Shown in pieces: positions 21,408 through 32,154 of a DNA stretch of 64,000 nt. The first letter of the stretch is position 1. Each line of letters starts with the position of its first letter. Below the pieces are notes generated by a model. It did not search any database. It worked only from the letters and a program-made list of their open reading frames with translations, and was not told the DNA's origin. A program made the translations under genes and the position numbers. Location of the stretch: assembly GCA_922989275.2 (NCBI GenBank), contig OV277867.1, forward strand, positions 5,518,001-5,582,000, in the 5' to 3' direction. This DNA comes from Gari tellinella (Eukaryota > Mollusca > Bivalvia > Cardiida > Psammobiidae).

Positions 21408-21589
21408 CAGCGGCAAATGAGCAGGATATGGACTCACAGTTAATGTCCTATTATTGTTAGTAACAAAGCCTAGGCCAATATTAAATTTCCAGTTATGTTG
21501 GCTAAAAAGTACACAGGCCACAATGTTGCCCAATGTTGTTTTTTCCTCCAAACTTACTCAGAATGGTCATCTTGATAATAGCGAAAGGG

Positions 21590-22345
21590 TACAGACATTA
21601 TTGAAGGTAGACTTTATTGCTATCGCAAAAGGGTTTAACCATTAGTTGCTGTAAACTATATTACAATAGCAAAATAATTAATGTATTATTTATAGAAGAC
21701 TACATTCATAGTATATTGGCGCAAAGAAAGTGTTAACTCATTGAGCCCTAGTGACGCATATATGCGTCCTCTACCAAAAGTGTACCTGTAAAGAGTACAC
21801 TTGTCTAATGCAAACAGTGAAGTCCCTGATTAGAGGGCTCCTGCAGGAGTCCTCTAATCAGGGACTTCACTGTTTGTCATTTTGTAATATAATATAAAAA
21901 CAAACCTAAATATTCTAAAATGGATCAGCCTTTATTGTTGACTGGAATTCTCCATTGGAAATTCAGGGGAATAATGTGTTAAGATACCACTTGTGGTAGA
22001 CTATAATGAAGCAGCGAACGGGGTTTGTATTAATTTTGGAAAACTATATTGCAACAGCAAAATAATTGTAGAATTAATTATGGCAGACTATGTTGCAATT
22101 TAGCAAAAGGGCTCAGTCATTATATGCCGTAGATTATATTACAAAAGCAAAAGAATGTACGAAGGCACTATATGTGGTGTTGCAATAGCAAAATGGTTAA
22201 TACATTATCTATGATAGATTATATTGCAATAGCAAAAGGGTTAATACATTATCTATGATAGATTATATTGCAAAAGCAAAAGGATTACTACATTATTTGT
22301 GGTATATTATATCTTATCACATAACTTGCAGTCTGGGAGAGGAAT
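21590..22345. repeat. Degenerate 43-60 bp tandem repeat field, left part
   Basis: The phrase TAGACTATATTGCAATAGCA with AAAGGGTTAATACATTA recurs many times; the two cleanest units at 22,209 and 22,252 are 43 bp apart. The field continues on the far side of the LTR element at about 26,500. Confidence 0.7.
21733..21982 (+). mobile_element. MITE family E copy 1 (TTAA-flanked, HC3 hairpin)
   Basis: Reference for family E: TTAA, end CCCTTTGAACCCTAGTCCCG, an AGTACACTTGTC block, the HC3 hairpin (arm GCAAACAGTGAAGACCCTGA, apex GGGCTCC..GGAGCCC), an AAATGGACTGGACTAAAATG block, and AGGGAGGAAAGAGTTAA. This copy has apex CTCCTGCAGGAG and is inserted in the 43-60 bp repeat field. Confidence 0.78.
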
Positions 22346-22346
22346 G

Positions 22347-22350
22347 AAAC
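22347..22350. repeat. Target site duplication (AAAC), left
   Basis: AAAC precedes the 5' LTR and is repeated directly after the 3' LTR at 25,721-25,724. A 4-bp duplication fits Gypsy-type integrases. Confidence 0.65.
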
Positions 22351-23377
22351 TGTAACAGTTGAGGCTTTTCAGTATCTAAACCCAATCTACTTGTCTTAGT
22401 AGAATGGTGGGTGGGGTAGCACATGTGATCGATTTTGTCTTTGTAATTTCTATAATACATTGTGTCATGTTTAAACAGCATAAAGATCAGATTGAGTACG
22501 CACCAAAAACCTGATGTGAGAAGTTTAAACTGGCTTGGAGTCATTTATTTTGGGTCCAATCACGTTTTAACTTTGAACCTAATGGCAACATGTACTCTTT
22601 CATCATTTCCTGTGTTTCATAATATTCACTACACTGTAAAAATTGCAATCTTAAAGAGCCTGCAGACGAAAACCATTTCAAGTTTTCTTAATACGCAATC
22701 TGATCTCTACAATCAAATGTAAGTTTAAAATATTGATGGGAAAATGTCACGTTCTATTTTTGTAAACAACTCTCGTCGATATCGAACTTGATGACGTCAT
22801 TCTAACAGTTGTTTATTTTCGTTCTTTTCTTGCTGGTGTTGCTTAGGGACACCAGCGGATTTCGTTCTATTCTTGCTGGTGGTGCTTGGTAACACCAGCA
22901 CCAGCGGCTTGCTGGCGCCAGCCATCCGCTGGTGCCAGCGGATTGCTGGTAGATCCCGAGTGGGTATATAAGGCCCTTGAGCTCCACACTCTAGAGTTCT
23001 GAGCGGACGCTGTTTAGGTATGGACGGGTCTATGTTGGCGTAGCCCGTAAATTCAAAGATGAGAGTTGTAGATAGAACTCATAGATTTAGATCTAATAGA
23101 TCTAGATCTAGTTGAAGTCCGGATCTAGCCCTAGATATAGTTTTATTAGAATTTTGTAATTTGATAGACATTTAGACCAATTGATAAAATTATTGGTCTA
23201 AATAATAAACCTCGCTCGCCAGATTTAAATTTCATCTCGACTTGTTTTCCTTCAATTTCCCCAAGTTAAAAAGTTAAACCCAGGTGATATCCTGACAAAA
23301 ATAAACGATCACCTGTCCTCGAATTAAATAATTTAATTCGAGGAATTTACATTGAGATCGACCATCGGCCCGTTACA
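22351..23377 (+). repeat. 5' LTR of a non-autonomous LTR retrotransposon
   Basis: 1,027 bp, starting TGTAACAGTTGAGG and ending CGGCCCGTTACA (TG...CA). It contains a region of CCAGC/GCTGG inverted motifs (22,835-22,950), a TATATAAGG box at 22,964-22,972, and AATAAA at 23,204-23,209, so promoter and poly(A) signal are in the expected order. It is nearly identical to 24,696-25,720. Confidence 0.92.
22964..22972 (+). promoter_or_regulatory. TATA box in the 5' LTR
   Basis: TATATAAGG, preceded by the GC-richer CCAGC repeats and about 240 bases upstream of the LTR poly(A) signal; conserved in the other LTR. Confidence 0.7.
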
Positions 23378-23381
23378 TTTT

Positions 23382-23399
23382 TGGTGTCAGAAGTGGGAT
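23382..23399 (+). promoter_or_regulatory. Primer binding site complementary to tRNA-Leu
   Basis: TGGTGTCAGAAGTGGGAT is complementary to the 3' end of animal tRNA-Leu (with CCA added), four bases after the 5' LTR. Such a site is common in Gypsy-group elements. Confidence 0.85.
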
Positions 23400-24370
23400 G
23401 ATATAAAGAACCCACTTGACAACTATTTCTTTTAAGAATGATAATTATTCCTTATAAACAGTTGTAGTATTTATGAAAATATTACTTTCAAAAGATATAT
23501 GAATTAGCATTTCAAATAAATATGAAAACACTGTGGTTTCATACATAGATGTCATTTTAATATTTCACAATTTGATACACCCATTTGTTGAGGTGTTTAC
23601 CTTTAAAAGTTACGAGGTACACATAGGATGTCCTCAACATTAAGTGTGGTTAGTGGTTACTGAATTCATGCGTCAAGACTTTTTTTTTAATATTACCCCT
23701 TAATAATTAATGTTATTATTAAGCGGTGATATAAATCATCCACTTGACAGCATTTGATTTTCTTTTATTGGTGTGTATATCCATTATCAATATTCGTACT
23801 AATTGTGGAAATACTATACTTTTAGAAGAAATATGAATTAATGTATTTCATTTGAATAAAATGAAACACAATTTTATTTCATACATAGATTTTGACGTTT
23901 AAGCATGTCATACCTATTTCTGTAGTGTTTGTTGTTAAGATTTAAGGATTCTTATCTAGTATTTGCTCAAATGTTAATACCTACTCATGTCAGTGCCACA
24001 TGTCAAGAATCTTATTCATATGACCTCTGAATTTAACTTTTGAGAGATGATATGAATCATCCACTTGACATAGTTTCTTTGATTAAGTATACATGTATAT
24101 TAATGATAAATATTGGTAAGTTTGTGGAAATGTTGTTTAAAAATGAAAACCATAACATTTCATTTGAATTGTATTATTGTAACTTCAAAGTTGGTGATTT
24201 TTATTTTTGCACAAAGTGTTTTCTAACTCTATTGTTTTAGAGTTAGACAATGCATTATTTTGTCAAACAAATCCACTGTAAGTACTCTGACACTTACTCT
24301 TTGTTATTTCTTGTTACTATGTTTCAAAATTTGCAAAGTGTCAGATTACCCACAGTGCATATTTCTAGAA
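23399..24370 (+). repeat. Three ~325-bp tandem repeats inside the LTR element
   Basis: Units open with TGATATAAAGAACCCACTTG (23,399), TGATATAAATCATCCACTTG (23,727) and TGATATGAATCATCCACTTG (24,048), 328 and 321 bp apart. Each continues with similar TATGAATTA, CATTTCA and TTTCATACATAGAT phrases in order. Just before units 2 and 3 lie AAGCGG and GAGAGA, resembling the AAGTGGGA of the primer site before unit 1. Confidence 0.8.
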
Positions 24371-24679
24371 CAGACAGACCTTATAGGATTTTATGGTCTA
24401 AGCTCAGATCTAATATTCTCTTGTAGAAATCAAATTAATTGGTGAATTCTTTTCATACAAAGACAAAGTCATCTAGTATTGCCAAAGTGCATATTGTACA
24501 TTTCCAATTACAATTAATTGGCAGCTATTTGTTGTTTCATAAAGTATGAAATCTCAGATAGAATCTTAATTGCCAATTAATAGTTGTGATGTGATCAACA
24601 TTGTTTATAACCTTCTATGTTAAAGCCAAAATTACTAATAATTTTGAGTGATGTTATTGCTCATGGGGACATTCGCTTT

Positions 24680-24690
24680 GAGGGAAGGGG
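24680..24690 (+). promoter_or_regulatory. Polypurine tract
   Basis: GAGGGAAGGGG, five bases (TGTAG) before the 3' LTR; the expected plus-strand primer of an LTR element. Confidence 0.75.
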
Positions 24691-24695
24691 TGTAG

Positions 24696-25720
24696 TGTAA
24701 CAGTTGAGGCTTTTCAGTATCTAAACCCAATCTACTTGTCTTAGTAGAATCGTGGGTGGGATAGCACATGTGATCGATTTTGTCTTTGTAATTTCTATAA
24801 TACATTGTGTCATGTTTAAACAGCATAAAGATCAGATTGAGTACGCACCAAAAACCTGATGTGAGAAGTTTAAACTGGCTTGGAGTCATTTATTTTGGGT
24901 CCAATCACGTTTTAACTTTGAACCTAATGGCAACATGTACTCTTTCATCATTTCCTGTGTTTCATAATATTCACTACACTGTAAAAATTGCAATCTTAAA
25001 GAGCCTGCAGACGAAAACCATTTCAAGTTTTCTTAATACGCAATCTGATCTCTACAATCAAATGTAAGTTTAAAATATTGATGGGAAAATGTCACGTTCT
25101 ATTTTTGTAAACAACTCTCGTCGATATCGAACTTGATGACGTCATTCTAACAGTTGTTTATTTTCGTTCTTTTCTTGCTGGTGTTGCTTAGGGACACCAG
25201 CGGATTTCGTTCTATTCTTGCTGGTGGTGCTTGGTAACACCAGCACCAGCGGCTTGCTGGCGCCAGCCATCCGCTGGTGCCAGCGGATTGCTGGTAGATC
25301 CCGAGTGGGTATATAAGGCCCTTGAGCTCCACACTCTAGAGTTCTGAGCGGACGTTGTTTAGGTATGGACGGGTCTATGTTGGCGTAGCCCGTAAATTCA
25401 AAGACGAGAGTTGTAGATAGAACTCATAGATTTAGATCTAATAGATCTAGGTCTAGTTGAATATAATAATATTTTATTTAAGTGAATTAGAAATTAGTAA
25501 TTTGATAGACATTTAGACCAATTGATAAAATTATTGGTCTAAATAATAAACCTTGCTCGTCAGATTTAAATTTCATCTCGACTTGTTTTCCTTCAATTTC
25601 CCCAAGTTAAAAAGTTAAACCCAGGTGATATCCTGGCAAAAAAATGAACGATCACCTGTCCTCGAATTAAATTATTTAATTCGAGGAATTTACATTGAGA
25701 TCGACCATCGGCCCGTTACA
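24696..25720 (+). repeat. 3' LTR
   Basis: 1,025 bp, same ends as the 5' LTR, TATA box at 25,310-25,318 and AATAAA at 25,545-25,550. Differences from the 5' LTR are few except for one ~45-bp block (25,450-25,495 versus 23,112-23,158) that does not align. Confidence 0.92.
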
Positions 25721-25729
25721 AAACCATTA

Positions 25730-26052
25730 TATAAATATCGCAATCCACTAGTGAAATATCGTTTTTGGGCTCCGGTCAAACCTTTTCGTCCACAAGCGCT
25801 GCATGTAGCGGGACATCAAATGACGTCATGTGCAATGACATTACTATGAACAACGTCAGGTTTCGGCAAAAAAATCTATATATAGCAGACAGACTAAAAC
25901 ACTATGCCTTTGATTTATTTAATAAGTATTTAAAACTGTTATGTGATGAAGTGAATCTCACATTCGTGCTCATTAGTTATCATTTTTAATAACCCGTTGA
26001 CTGAAACAAATATGACACTCGCAAAGGCGCGTGACATATGATTTTAGTCAAC
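25730..26052. repeat. Dispersed repeat N, copy 1
   Basis: Carries GTGAAATATCG, GGGCTCCGG, AAATGACGTCATGTGC, CATTCGTGCTCATTA and TTAATAACCCGTTGACTGA in the same order as the copy at 60,540. The GTTGAC...GTCAAC pair at the right is inverted. Type of element is unknown. Confidence 0.6.
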
Positions 26053-26185
26053 CAGCATCAAAAGAGTAGTGGCAAAAATTGTCGTAGACGGAACAGGGTT
26101 TATATTTTATTACACTGTTCGTCTTTATAGGTGAATGTAGGAGATAAGAATGAGGTTGGAAGCCCCTAAACCCAGGTTTAAACCC

Positions 26186-26207
26186 CCCCCCCCCCCCCCC
26201 CCCCCCC
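26186..26207. repeat. Poly-C tract
   Basis: About 22 consecutive C residues. Confidence 0.9.
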
Positions 26208-26315
26208 AAGTGGTTGTTAATGGTGACCGTACCAAGGCGGGCTCCTATATTCACTTTGCTTTATGTTTGTCTTGCGTGTTTTCTATTTAGTGTGTAGATG
26301 AAGGAATGATATTGC

Positions 26316-26372
26316 GCGCGCGTGTGTGTGTGTGTGTGTGTGTTTGTTATGGTATGACTGTGTGTGTGTTCT
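26316..26372. repeat. (CG)n and (TG)n microsatellite
   Basis: GCGCGCGCG followed by TG repeats, interrupted by TTTGTTATGG. Confidence 0.85.
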
Positions 26373-26499
26373 GCTTGAGAGGTGGGTGTATTGTTTGTGT
26401 TGCGTTTCCTGCTTGAGTCTTTCGTATTTATATTGCATCAACAAAAACAAAGTAAGACACCATTTGGGATAGATTATACTCACTTAGTGTAAGGGTAAA

Positions 26500-27068
26500 A
26501 AATTAAAAATAGTATTTGTGATAGACTACATTGTGGCAGCGAAATGGGTTAGACATATATTGCAGTAGCAAAGGGTTATAACATTATTTATGTTTGCCTG
26601 TATTGCGACAGCGAAATTGATAAATCATAATTCGCTGTAGTATATATTGATGCAGCGAAAGAGTTAAGGCATTTTTGTTGTAGACTATATATTGCGGCAG
26701 CGAAATGGTTTAGACCTTGTTTGTGGCAGACTATATTGCGACTGCAACGGTGTTATGGTGTCATCTTGTAGTAGACTATTTCGCAGCAGCAAAATTGTTC
26801 ATACATTATTTGCCGTAGACTACATTGTCGCAGGAAAAGGATTAAGGCATAATTCGTTGTAAATTATATTGAAACAGTGAATGGGTTAGACATTATTTGT
26901 GTCAGACTATATTGCGGTAGCAAAAGGATTAAGGCATCAAACGTGCTAGAATGTATAAAATAAATGCGACAGCGGATGAGTTTAGAATTTATTTATAGCA
27001 GACTATATTGAAATGGCTAAATAACTCAGACATTATTTATGATAGCCTATATTACAGCAGGTTCAGAC
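26500..27068. repeat. Degenerate 43-60 bp tandem repeat field, right part
   Basis: Units read TTTGTGGCAGACTATATTGC and GACAGCGAAATGGTTTAGAC with many substitutions; same phrase order as 21,590-22,345. The LTR element and repeat N separate the two parts. Confidence 0.65.
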
Positions 27069-27069
27069 C

Positions 27070-28033
27070 TGGTACTTGGTAGGGGGTATTTGTGGTAAGA
27101 TGTAGCCAAAGGCGAATACGTTATTGAATAAAACTAAACGCAATACAATAAACTGAAGATAACGAGTGACGGACAACATGGCTGCTGCCAAAACGCCCAT
27201 TTACTTGGCTCTTATCTGGGATAAACGGTTTGCGAAATTGCAATGATGGGTATCATTAATTTGCATGAAGACTTTTACTGGAAAAGAATAGTGTCCCCAG
27301 CTACTGAACGTGAGTCTTATTTCAGTCGTGTCGTTGCTGAACAATTCAATGAACAGATGATCTAAATTTTAAGTCAATTTAACGACGAGTTACGTCGAGT
27401 AAGGGTCTCCCGATTGTACTCTCACCAAATTCAAAGGATATAATGAAACAAAATATGCGACTCTGTCTTTATACAAAAATAAATGTAAACGCAATACTCA
27501 CGTGAATAATGTGTAGATTTGAAGATGCTAACAATTTGCTTTTATAAGAGTGGCAAACGGTTTGGATGTAATTGACGTAATTAATCTTAGCACACATGCG
27601 TTTATTGGGAAATGACAACTTGTACCCGTTTGTACCAGATGCCAATTATATTTTAATTAGGCCTTGAAATTTATGATTGACAACTAAATTCGAAGTGTGT
27701 CGGTTCCATTGTTGAGTTCTTGTATTCTAAAAAAAGTTCTAAGTAGGCCTATACAACAGCTTGACACAAAATTACATAGCGTCTGATCAGATTCCATACG
27801 GTTTGAAGTAGACATCTTCGTAGAACGAGCACCAATCACGTGACAGACAGTATGTTGGTACATGCGTGCCAAATTGGTTTGAAATACGTGTAAGCCATAA
27901 GGTCACGTAATGTTTCTTGTGACAGCTGATGATTTATTGGACATAAGTATAATTACTGTATGTACGCGAGCATCTGCCGTACTGCTCAGTTAACACATAA
28001 AACAAGCACCATTTATAGCGTACTTTGCCTAAA
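27070..28033. other. No gene recognised; one family A remnant
   Basis: GAGTGGCAAACGGTTTGGAT at about 27,549 followed by CACATGCGTTTATTGGGAAA is a decayed family A hairpin arm and end. The rest is unassigned. Confidence 0.5.
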
Positions 28034-28246
28034 TGCAGTAAAACCTGTCTATAACGACCACTAAAACAAAGGCCAATTGAATATATAATAAAAGACAGGT
28101 GACAGTTTATAGCAAGGTGACAATAAGACAGATAGCTCCTAAAAGGAGCCTGTTGTTTTAATATCACCTTGCTTTAAGCAGTCACCGGTCGTAAACACAT
28201 AATAATTACCACAAGTTGGTGACCGTAATAGAGAGGTTTTACTGTA
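28034..28246 (-). mobile_element. MITE family D copy 2
   Basis: TGCAGTAAAACCTGTCTATAAC to AGAGAGGTTTTACTGTA. Hairpin 28,092-28,192 has an AGCTCCTAAAAGGAGCC apex with small mismatches. Confidence 0.78.
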
Positions 28247-28382
28247 TATGACTCAATGGGGAAAACATTATTAACATTTGAAAGAACATGTTTACAAACG
28301 TAGTGCATGTGAAAAGAGGAAATGGAATCGTTTTTAATAAGCTAACGATGACAATACTAAACTTTGAGTGGAAACCATTTTA

Positions 28383-28630
28383 TACAGTAGAGAAAACGTT
28401 ATTCTTTCCCAATAAACGCGTTTACGTTAAAACTGTTATTTCAAATGCAAACTGTTTCAAGCCAGATCAGACGCCGGTAACCCGGCGTCTGATCAGGCTC
28501 CAAACTGTTTGCCACTCAGATTAAAACGAATACTCAGAATCATTTAAAGTTGTTATTATATACGTTTTAATGCGTTTCGTTTGCGTTCCGTTTGCATTTA
28601 AACGGGAAGAATAACGTTTTCTCCACTGTA
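28383..28630 (+). mobile_element. MITE family A copy 7
   Basis: TACAGTAGAGAAAACG to TTTTCTCCACTGTA, HC1 apex GCCGGTAACCCGGC (one base lost from the left arm). Confidence 0.85.
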
Positions 28631-28743
28631 GCCTAATCAGATGTTGAGTTACTCTGCGTCTGATATGGTTTCAAACTGTTTGCAAACAAAATCATTTAAG
28701 CATGAGCGCGTTTAATGGGGAAAATACGGTTTTCCCAGCTGTA
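28631..28743 (+). mobile_element. MITE family A half-copy
   Basis: Directly abuts the previous copy: a lone right half from CTAATCAGATGTTG (hairpin apex) to TTTCCCAGCTGTA. Confidence 0.6.
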
Positions 28744-28904
28744 CATGCAATGAATGCATTGCCCCTTTACCTATGTACGGCGTGTCTTTTTCTATGAACG
28801 CATTCACTCCTGAAATTCCAAAATGGGTCAATCCAATTTCCAAACGAGTATTGTACATTTTTAATAATTTAGGGATGCTTTTACGATGTACTCGTATTTC
28901 AGAT

Positions 28905-28985
28905 AGAGAAACAATGCAGAGTCTGATCAGTGGTTCCTAAAGGAGCTCCATCCAAGATCAGGGTATTCACAGTTTGCAAATGATA
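28905..28985. repeat. HC3-like hairpin remnant
   Basis: GCAGAGTCTGATCAGTGGTT and GATCAGGGTATTCACAGTTTG flank a CCTAAAGGAGC apex; diverged, no ends. Confidence 0.45.
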
Positions 28986-29013
28986 AATGTACTCTTTGTA
29001 CGTACACGGTTTG

Positions 29014-29263
29014 TACAGTGGAGAAAACGTTATTCTTTCCCGTTTAAACGCAAACGTACGCAAACGCAAAGTACTAAAACGTAGAAAAGTACAACTTTTA
29101 GACAATTCTGATCATTCATGTTTATATTGGTGGTAAACAGTTTGGAGCCAGATCAGACGCCGGGTTACCCGGCGTCTGATCTGGCTCCAAGCTGTTTGTA
29201 AAAGAAATAATAGTTTTAGCGTAAACGCGTTTATTGGGAAAGAATAACGTTTTCTCCACTGTA
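29014..29263 (-). mobile_element. MITE family A copy 8
   Basis: Full length with perfect GCCGGGTTACCCGGC apex; the TA at its right end is immediately followed by a family D copy. Confidence 0.9.
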
Positions 29264-29455
29264 AAGTAAAACCTTTCTATTACGACCACTAACTTGTGTT
29301 AATTTTTATGTGTTTACGACAGGTGACTGCTTAAAACAAGGTGACTGTAAAACAGAAAGCTCCTTTAGGAGCTTTCTGTTTTACTGTCACCTTGCTTAAA
29401 GCTTTCACCTATCTTTTTACAATCAATTAGACTTTGTTTCAGTGGCTTTACTGTA
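29262..29455 (+). mobile_element. MITE family D copy 3
   Basis: AAGTAAAACCTTTCTATTAC to GGCTTTACTGTA; the hairpin apex AGCTCCTTTAGGAGCT is perfectly paired. Confidence 0.75.
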
Positions 29456-29491
29456 TTTCTGTAGGATGAGTTTAATGTCAGTTAGAGAGAT

Positions 29492-29740
29492 TACAGTGGA
29501 GAATCTGTTATTCTTTCCCAATAAACGCGTTTACGCTAAAACTATTATTTGCAGTGCAAACAGTTTGGAGCCAGATCAGACGCCGGGTAACCCGGCGTCT
29601 GATCAGGCTCCAAACTGTTTGCCATAAGATAAACATGAATTATCAGAATTGTCCAAAAGTTGTACTTCTCTACGTTTTAGTGCTTTGCGTTTGCGTACGT
29701 TTGCGTTTAAACGGGAAAGAATAACAGATTCTCCACTGTA
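29492..29740 (+). mobile_element. MITE family A copy 9
   Basis: Full length, TA flanks, HC1 apex GCCGGGTAACCCGGC. Confidence 0.9.
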
Positions 29741-29794
29741 CGTAATAATGACGTTGGCTTATTTATGCATGTAAATGTAACTGAAAATCACAAT

Positions 29795-30963
29795 CTTGGG
29801 CCCGTTTCTTTAAACTTCGTACGATAAATGTTGTGGTAAGTCAGATTATAAAAGTCTCAGTTAATATGTTTTCCTCGTCTAATCCTGTCTTGTGACATCT
29901 CTTTGGAATTGTCTTTTCAAGACGATTCCAAAGAGATGTCACAAGACAGGATTAAATAGAGAAATCAGAAATTAAGGGGGTAGGTGCACCTTTGGAAAGT
30001 AATTACCAAATTCTTCAAACTTTGCATACAGACAGTAAAATTAGTTTCTATGACAAACTGGTGAAAAAAATGGGGGTACCGGACCTTTCTTTTTCACAAT
30101 TTGAGATTTTTCAAAGCTACCCCCCTAAAATTGAAGCTTCATAAAAACTCCTACTTTTTTGTACTACGGGTTTTCAATCTTTATTTAAACAATCTATTTG
30201 TACAAAAAGTATCCTAATTTATATTACCATAGTAAGAATAAACCCTGAAAATAATGTTTTTTTAAGATCCAAAATAAAAATGTTTGATTTCACCGGAAAG
30301 GAGTAAAATTTACCCCACCCACTTTTTTATAATGGGAGAATAAGGCACAGTAAAAATTGCCCTACAAATTGTAGCAAACTAATTAACAAATTTGTTATTT
30401 GTTGTGTTTAGCCTTGCAAACAAAAAGTTTTAGTGAAATAGCAAATAAAAACACAGGGTCCCGGATCTTTAAAAAAAGATATAGATCATTTTATCTAAAA
30501 AATCCATTTTTTCTCATTTTTTCAATTTTTGGTGTATTTTTACCAAAAATATTTTTTTTTCAAAAAAAAATCATTTTATCTATTGAGTTATCTATAATTT
30601 ATACTAAAACTGTACTACCATGAAAATTTCATGCTTATATTCTGAGAAATTGAAATGAAATCGGATGTAACAAACTGCAACTTACCTATGAAAACAGTGT
30701 ATGCTGTAAACTACGAATAGGACATAAAACTTAAAAAGTCCCTTCCGGAACGAAAATCGAATTTGTTCCTCGGGAAAATAGTATTTTATTACTGTATGCA
30801 TTCACCAAAAATGAGTTCTTAACATTTTTTTGAAAATGAGTTCGTACAATTTTTCGGAAATTTCATAATGCTCAAAAAGACAGGCCGACATCCTTAAGTG
30901 TATTTTAAAGTTTTGACTTACGACCTTTTTTGTCGTAAGATGCTTTATGAAACGGGCACCTGG
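29795..30963. mobile_element. ~1.17-kb element with GGGCCCGTTTC-type inverted ends
   Basis: CTTGGGCCCGTTTCTTTAAA at the left is mirrored by TTTATGAAACGGGCACCTGG at the right; inner GTAAGTC / GACTTAC also pair. The interior is AT-rich and non-coding, and holds the perfect palindrome at 29,881. No clear target duplication was found. Confidence 0.5.
29881..29953. repeat. Near-perfect 35-bp-stem palindrome, 3-base loop
   Basis: AATCCTGTCTTGTGACATCT and onward to GTCTT pairs with AAGACGATTCCAAAGAGATG to ACAGGATT; the only imperfection would be a G-U wobble in RNA. The loop is TTC. Confidence 0.92.
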
Positions 30964-31185
30964 ACGCGTATTACAGTTTAAAAGCAACTCAATAAAATAT
31001 AGAAACTAACAGCTTTTTAAAAATAATTAAAATAAAACGAAACGTTCAGCGGTCAACGCATTTTTTTTTTAAAAAAACAAACAACTAAACAGTTGAACTT
31101 AAATTTGAATTTAGCTATCATGCATTGAAAATTATAGAATCTATCCATAAGCGGTCTTTGATATGTGCATGAATAAAACATTAAA

Positions 31186-31372
31186 CTCATATCCTTGACA
31201 ATAGAGTTGAATCTTTTCCAAGTCAATGAAGTCAATGTCAAGGTGAACTCGATGTTGAGTGATATAGATTGAATAGAAATGGTCAAAAGGGAACAATTGG
31301 TACAAGTATCCAAGCGTTCTATTAAGGGTAGTTACAGTAAAATCTGGTCATTCTCATACGGACGGGTGCACG
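31186..31372. repeat. Dispersed repeat Q, copy 1
   Basis: GTCAATGTCAAGGTGAACTC, AATGGTCAAAAGGGAACAAT and GTACAAGTATCCAAGCGTT match the order seen at 54,545-55,010, followed by CGGACGGG. Confidence 0.5.
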
Positions 31373-31386
31373 GCTCATTGACTATG

Positions 31387-31440
31387 TACAGTGTAGAACA
31401 CGTCGTTTTTACGAAATAAACGCGTTTGCGCTCAAATAAC
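31387..31440 (+). mobile_element. MITE family A fragment (left end)
   Basis: TACAGTGTAGAACACGTCG to AAACGCGTTTGCGCTCAAA; replaced afterwards by an HC3-type fragment. Confidence 0.6.
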
Positions 31441-31615
31441 TAACTCATTTACCACAGACACTTTTAATGGACAACCCCAATGTGCAATTACATCTATTCA
31501 ATTTTGGACTATTTAGGGTCATTTAACAATATATTGCAAAATTTCAAACAGTGGATACCCTGATCAGAGGACTCCTGCAGGAGCCCCTACACTTTTTGCA
31601 AGTACACTCTTCGCG
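31441..31615 (-). mobile_element. MITE family E fragment
   Basis: TAACTCATTTACCACAG, ATTTTGGACTATTTAGGG and an HC3 hairpin (CAAACAGTGGATACCCTGAT with GGACTCCTGCAGGAGCC apex); the right arm is shortened. Confidence 0.5.
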
Positions 31616-31727
31616 TATACACTGTAAGTTACGAGTATACTGGTCACTAGAGTTGAATTCAAACAGCGTGGACCCGCATTAGACACCAGGTAATTTGGCG
31701 TCCGATCAGGCGAGGTTGTATTAGATG

Positions 31728-31751
31728 CCCCCCCCCCCCCCCCCCCCCCCC
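31728..31751. repeat. Poly-C tract
   Basis: About 24 consecutive C residues. Confidence 0.9.
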
Positions 31752-31819
31752 GTACAAAACAAGTTCTACATGTATTACAGTCTGTACATGAAGTAGTCAT
31801 CTCTTTTAGCAAAACTATG

Positions 31820-32154
31820 GACTCTTAACCGAAACGCGAACGCTATGTCTTGTAATGAAGAAAATAAGTTATTGAAAATGTTGACAATTTATTGTTTTAT
31901 CTGGGTTGAAATGGTTTTGAGACTGATCACTCGGTAACCTGGTCCCATGGTTATAGAGGGTTTGAGTTGAGTCTGAGGCCGTTCTCAAGCATTTGATTGG
32001 TCAGATTTGAGCTTTTGCTCAAATCTGACCAATCACGTGCTTGAGAACGATGTCAGACTCAACTCAAACTCTTTATGCTCAGAAGCTGTTGGCAATGGAC
32101 ATTATAGTGTTAGCATGAACATGCTCATCGGGAAAGAATAGCAGATGTGCTGTA
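31820..32154 (+). mobile_element. Decayed family A copy interrupted by family F palindrome
   Basis: TGGGTTGAAATGGTTTTGAG and ACTGATCACTCGGTAACC resemble HC1; after the F element comes AGCTGTTGGCAATGG, CATGCTCATCGGGAAAG and ATGTGCTGTAA, the A right end. Confidence 0.5.
31943..32078. mobile_element. Palindromic element family F copy 1
   Basis: Family F is a ~150-bp unit reading CCAAGGTTATAAA, GAGTTGAGTCTGAGATCG, TTCTCAAGCATTTGATTGGT, CAGATTTGAGC and then its full complement. Here the stem is interrupted only by small changes (apex GAGCTTTTGCTC). Confidence 0.75.

Larger units (their letters stand above)
23378..24695 (+). mobile_element. Internal region of the LTR element, no gag-pol
   Basis: Only 1,318 bp separate the LTRs. 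A primer binding site and a polypurine tract are present but no gag, protease, reverse transcriptase or integrase frame. The space is filled by three diverged tandem units of ~325 bp starting at 23,399, 23,727 and 24,048. The element must rely on enzymes from a relative. Confidence 0.9.

Noticed and set aside
22835..22950. Protein-coding repeat from CCAGC motifs
   Set aside because: The region lies in the LTR just upstream of its TATA box and is better explained as regulatory or structural sequence.
22317..25332. Duplicate frames (75-86 residues) occurring twice
   Set aside because: They lie in the two LTRs and are identical because the LTRs are; no protein family is recognised.
29881..29953. 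MicroRNA precursor
   Set aside because: A 3-base loop and near-perfect 35-bp stem are unlike a typical animal pre-miRNA; a palindrome formed by DNA processes is more likely.
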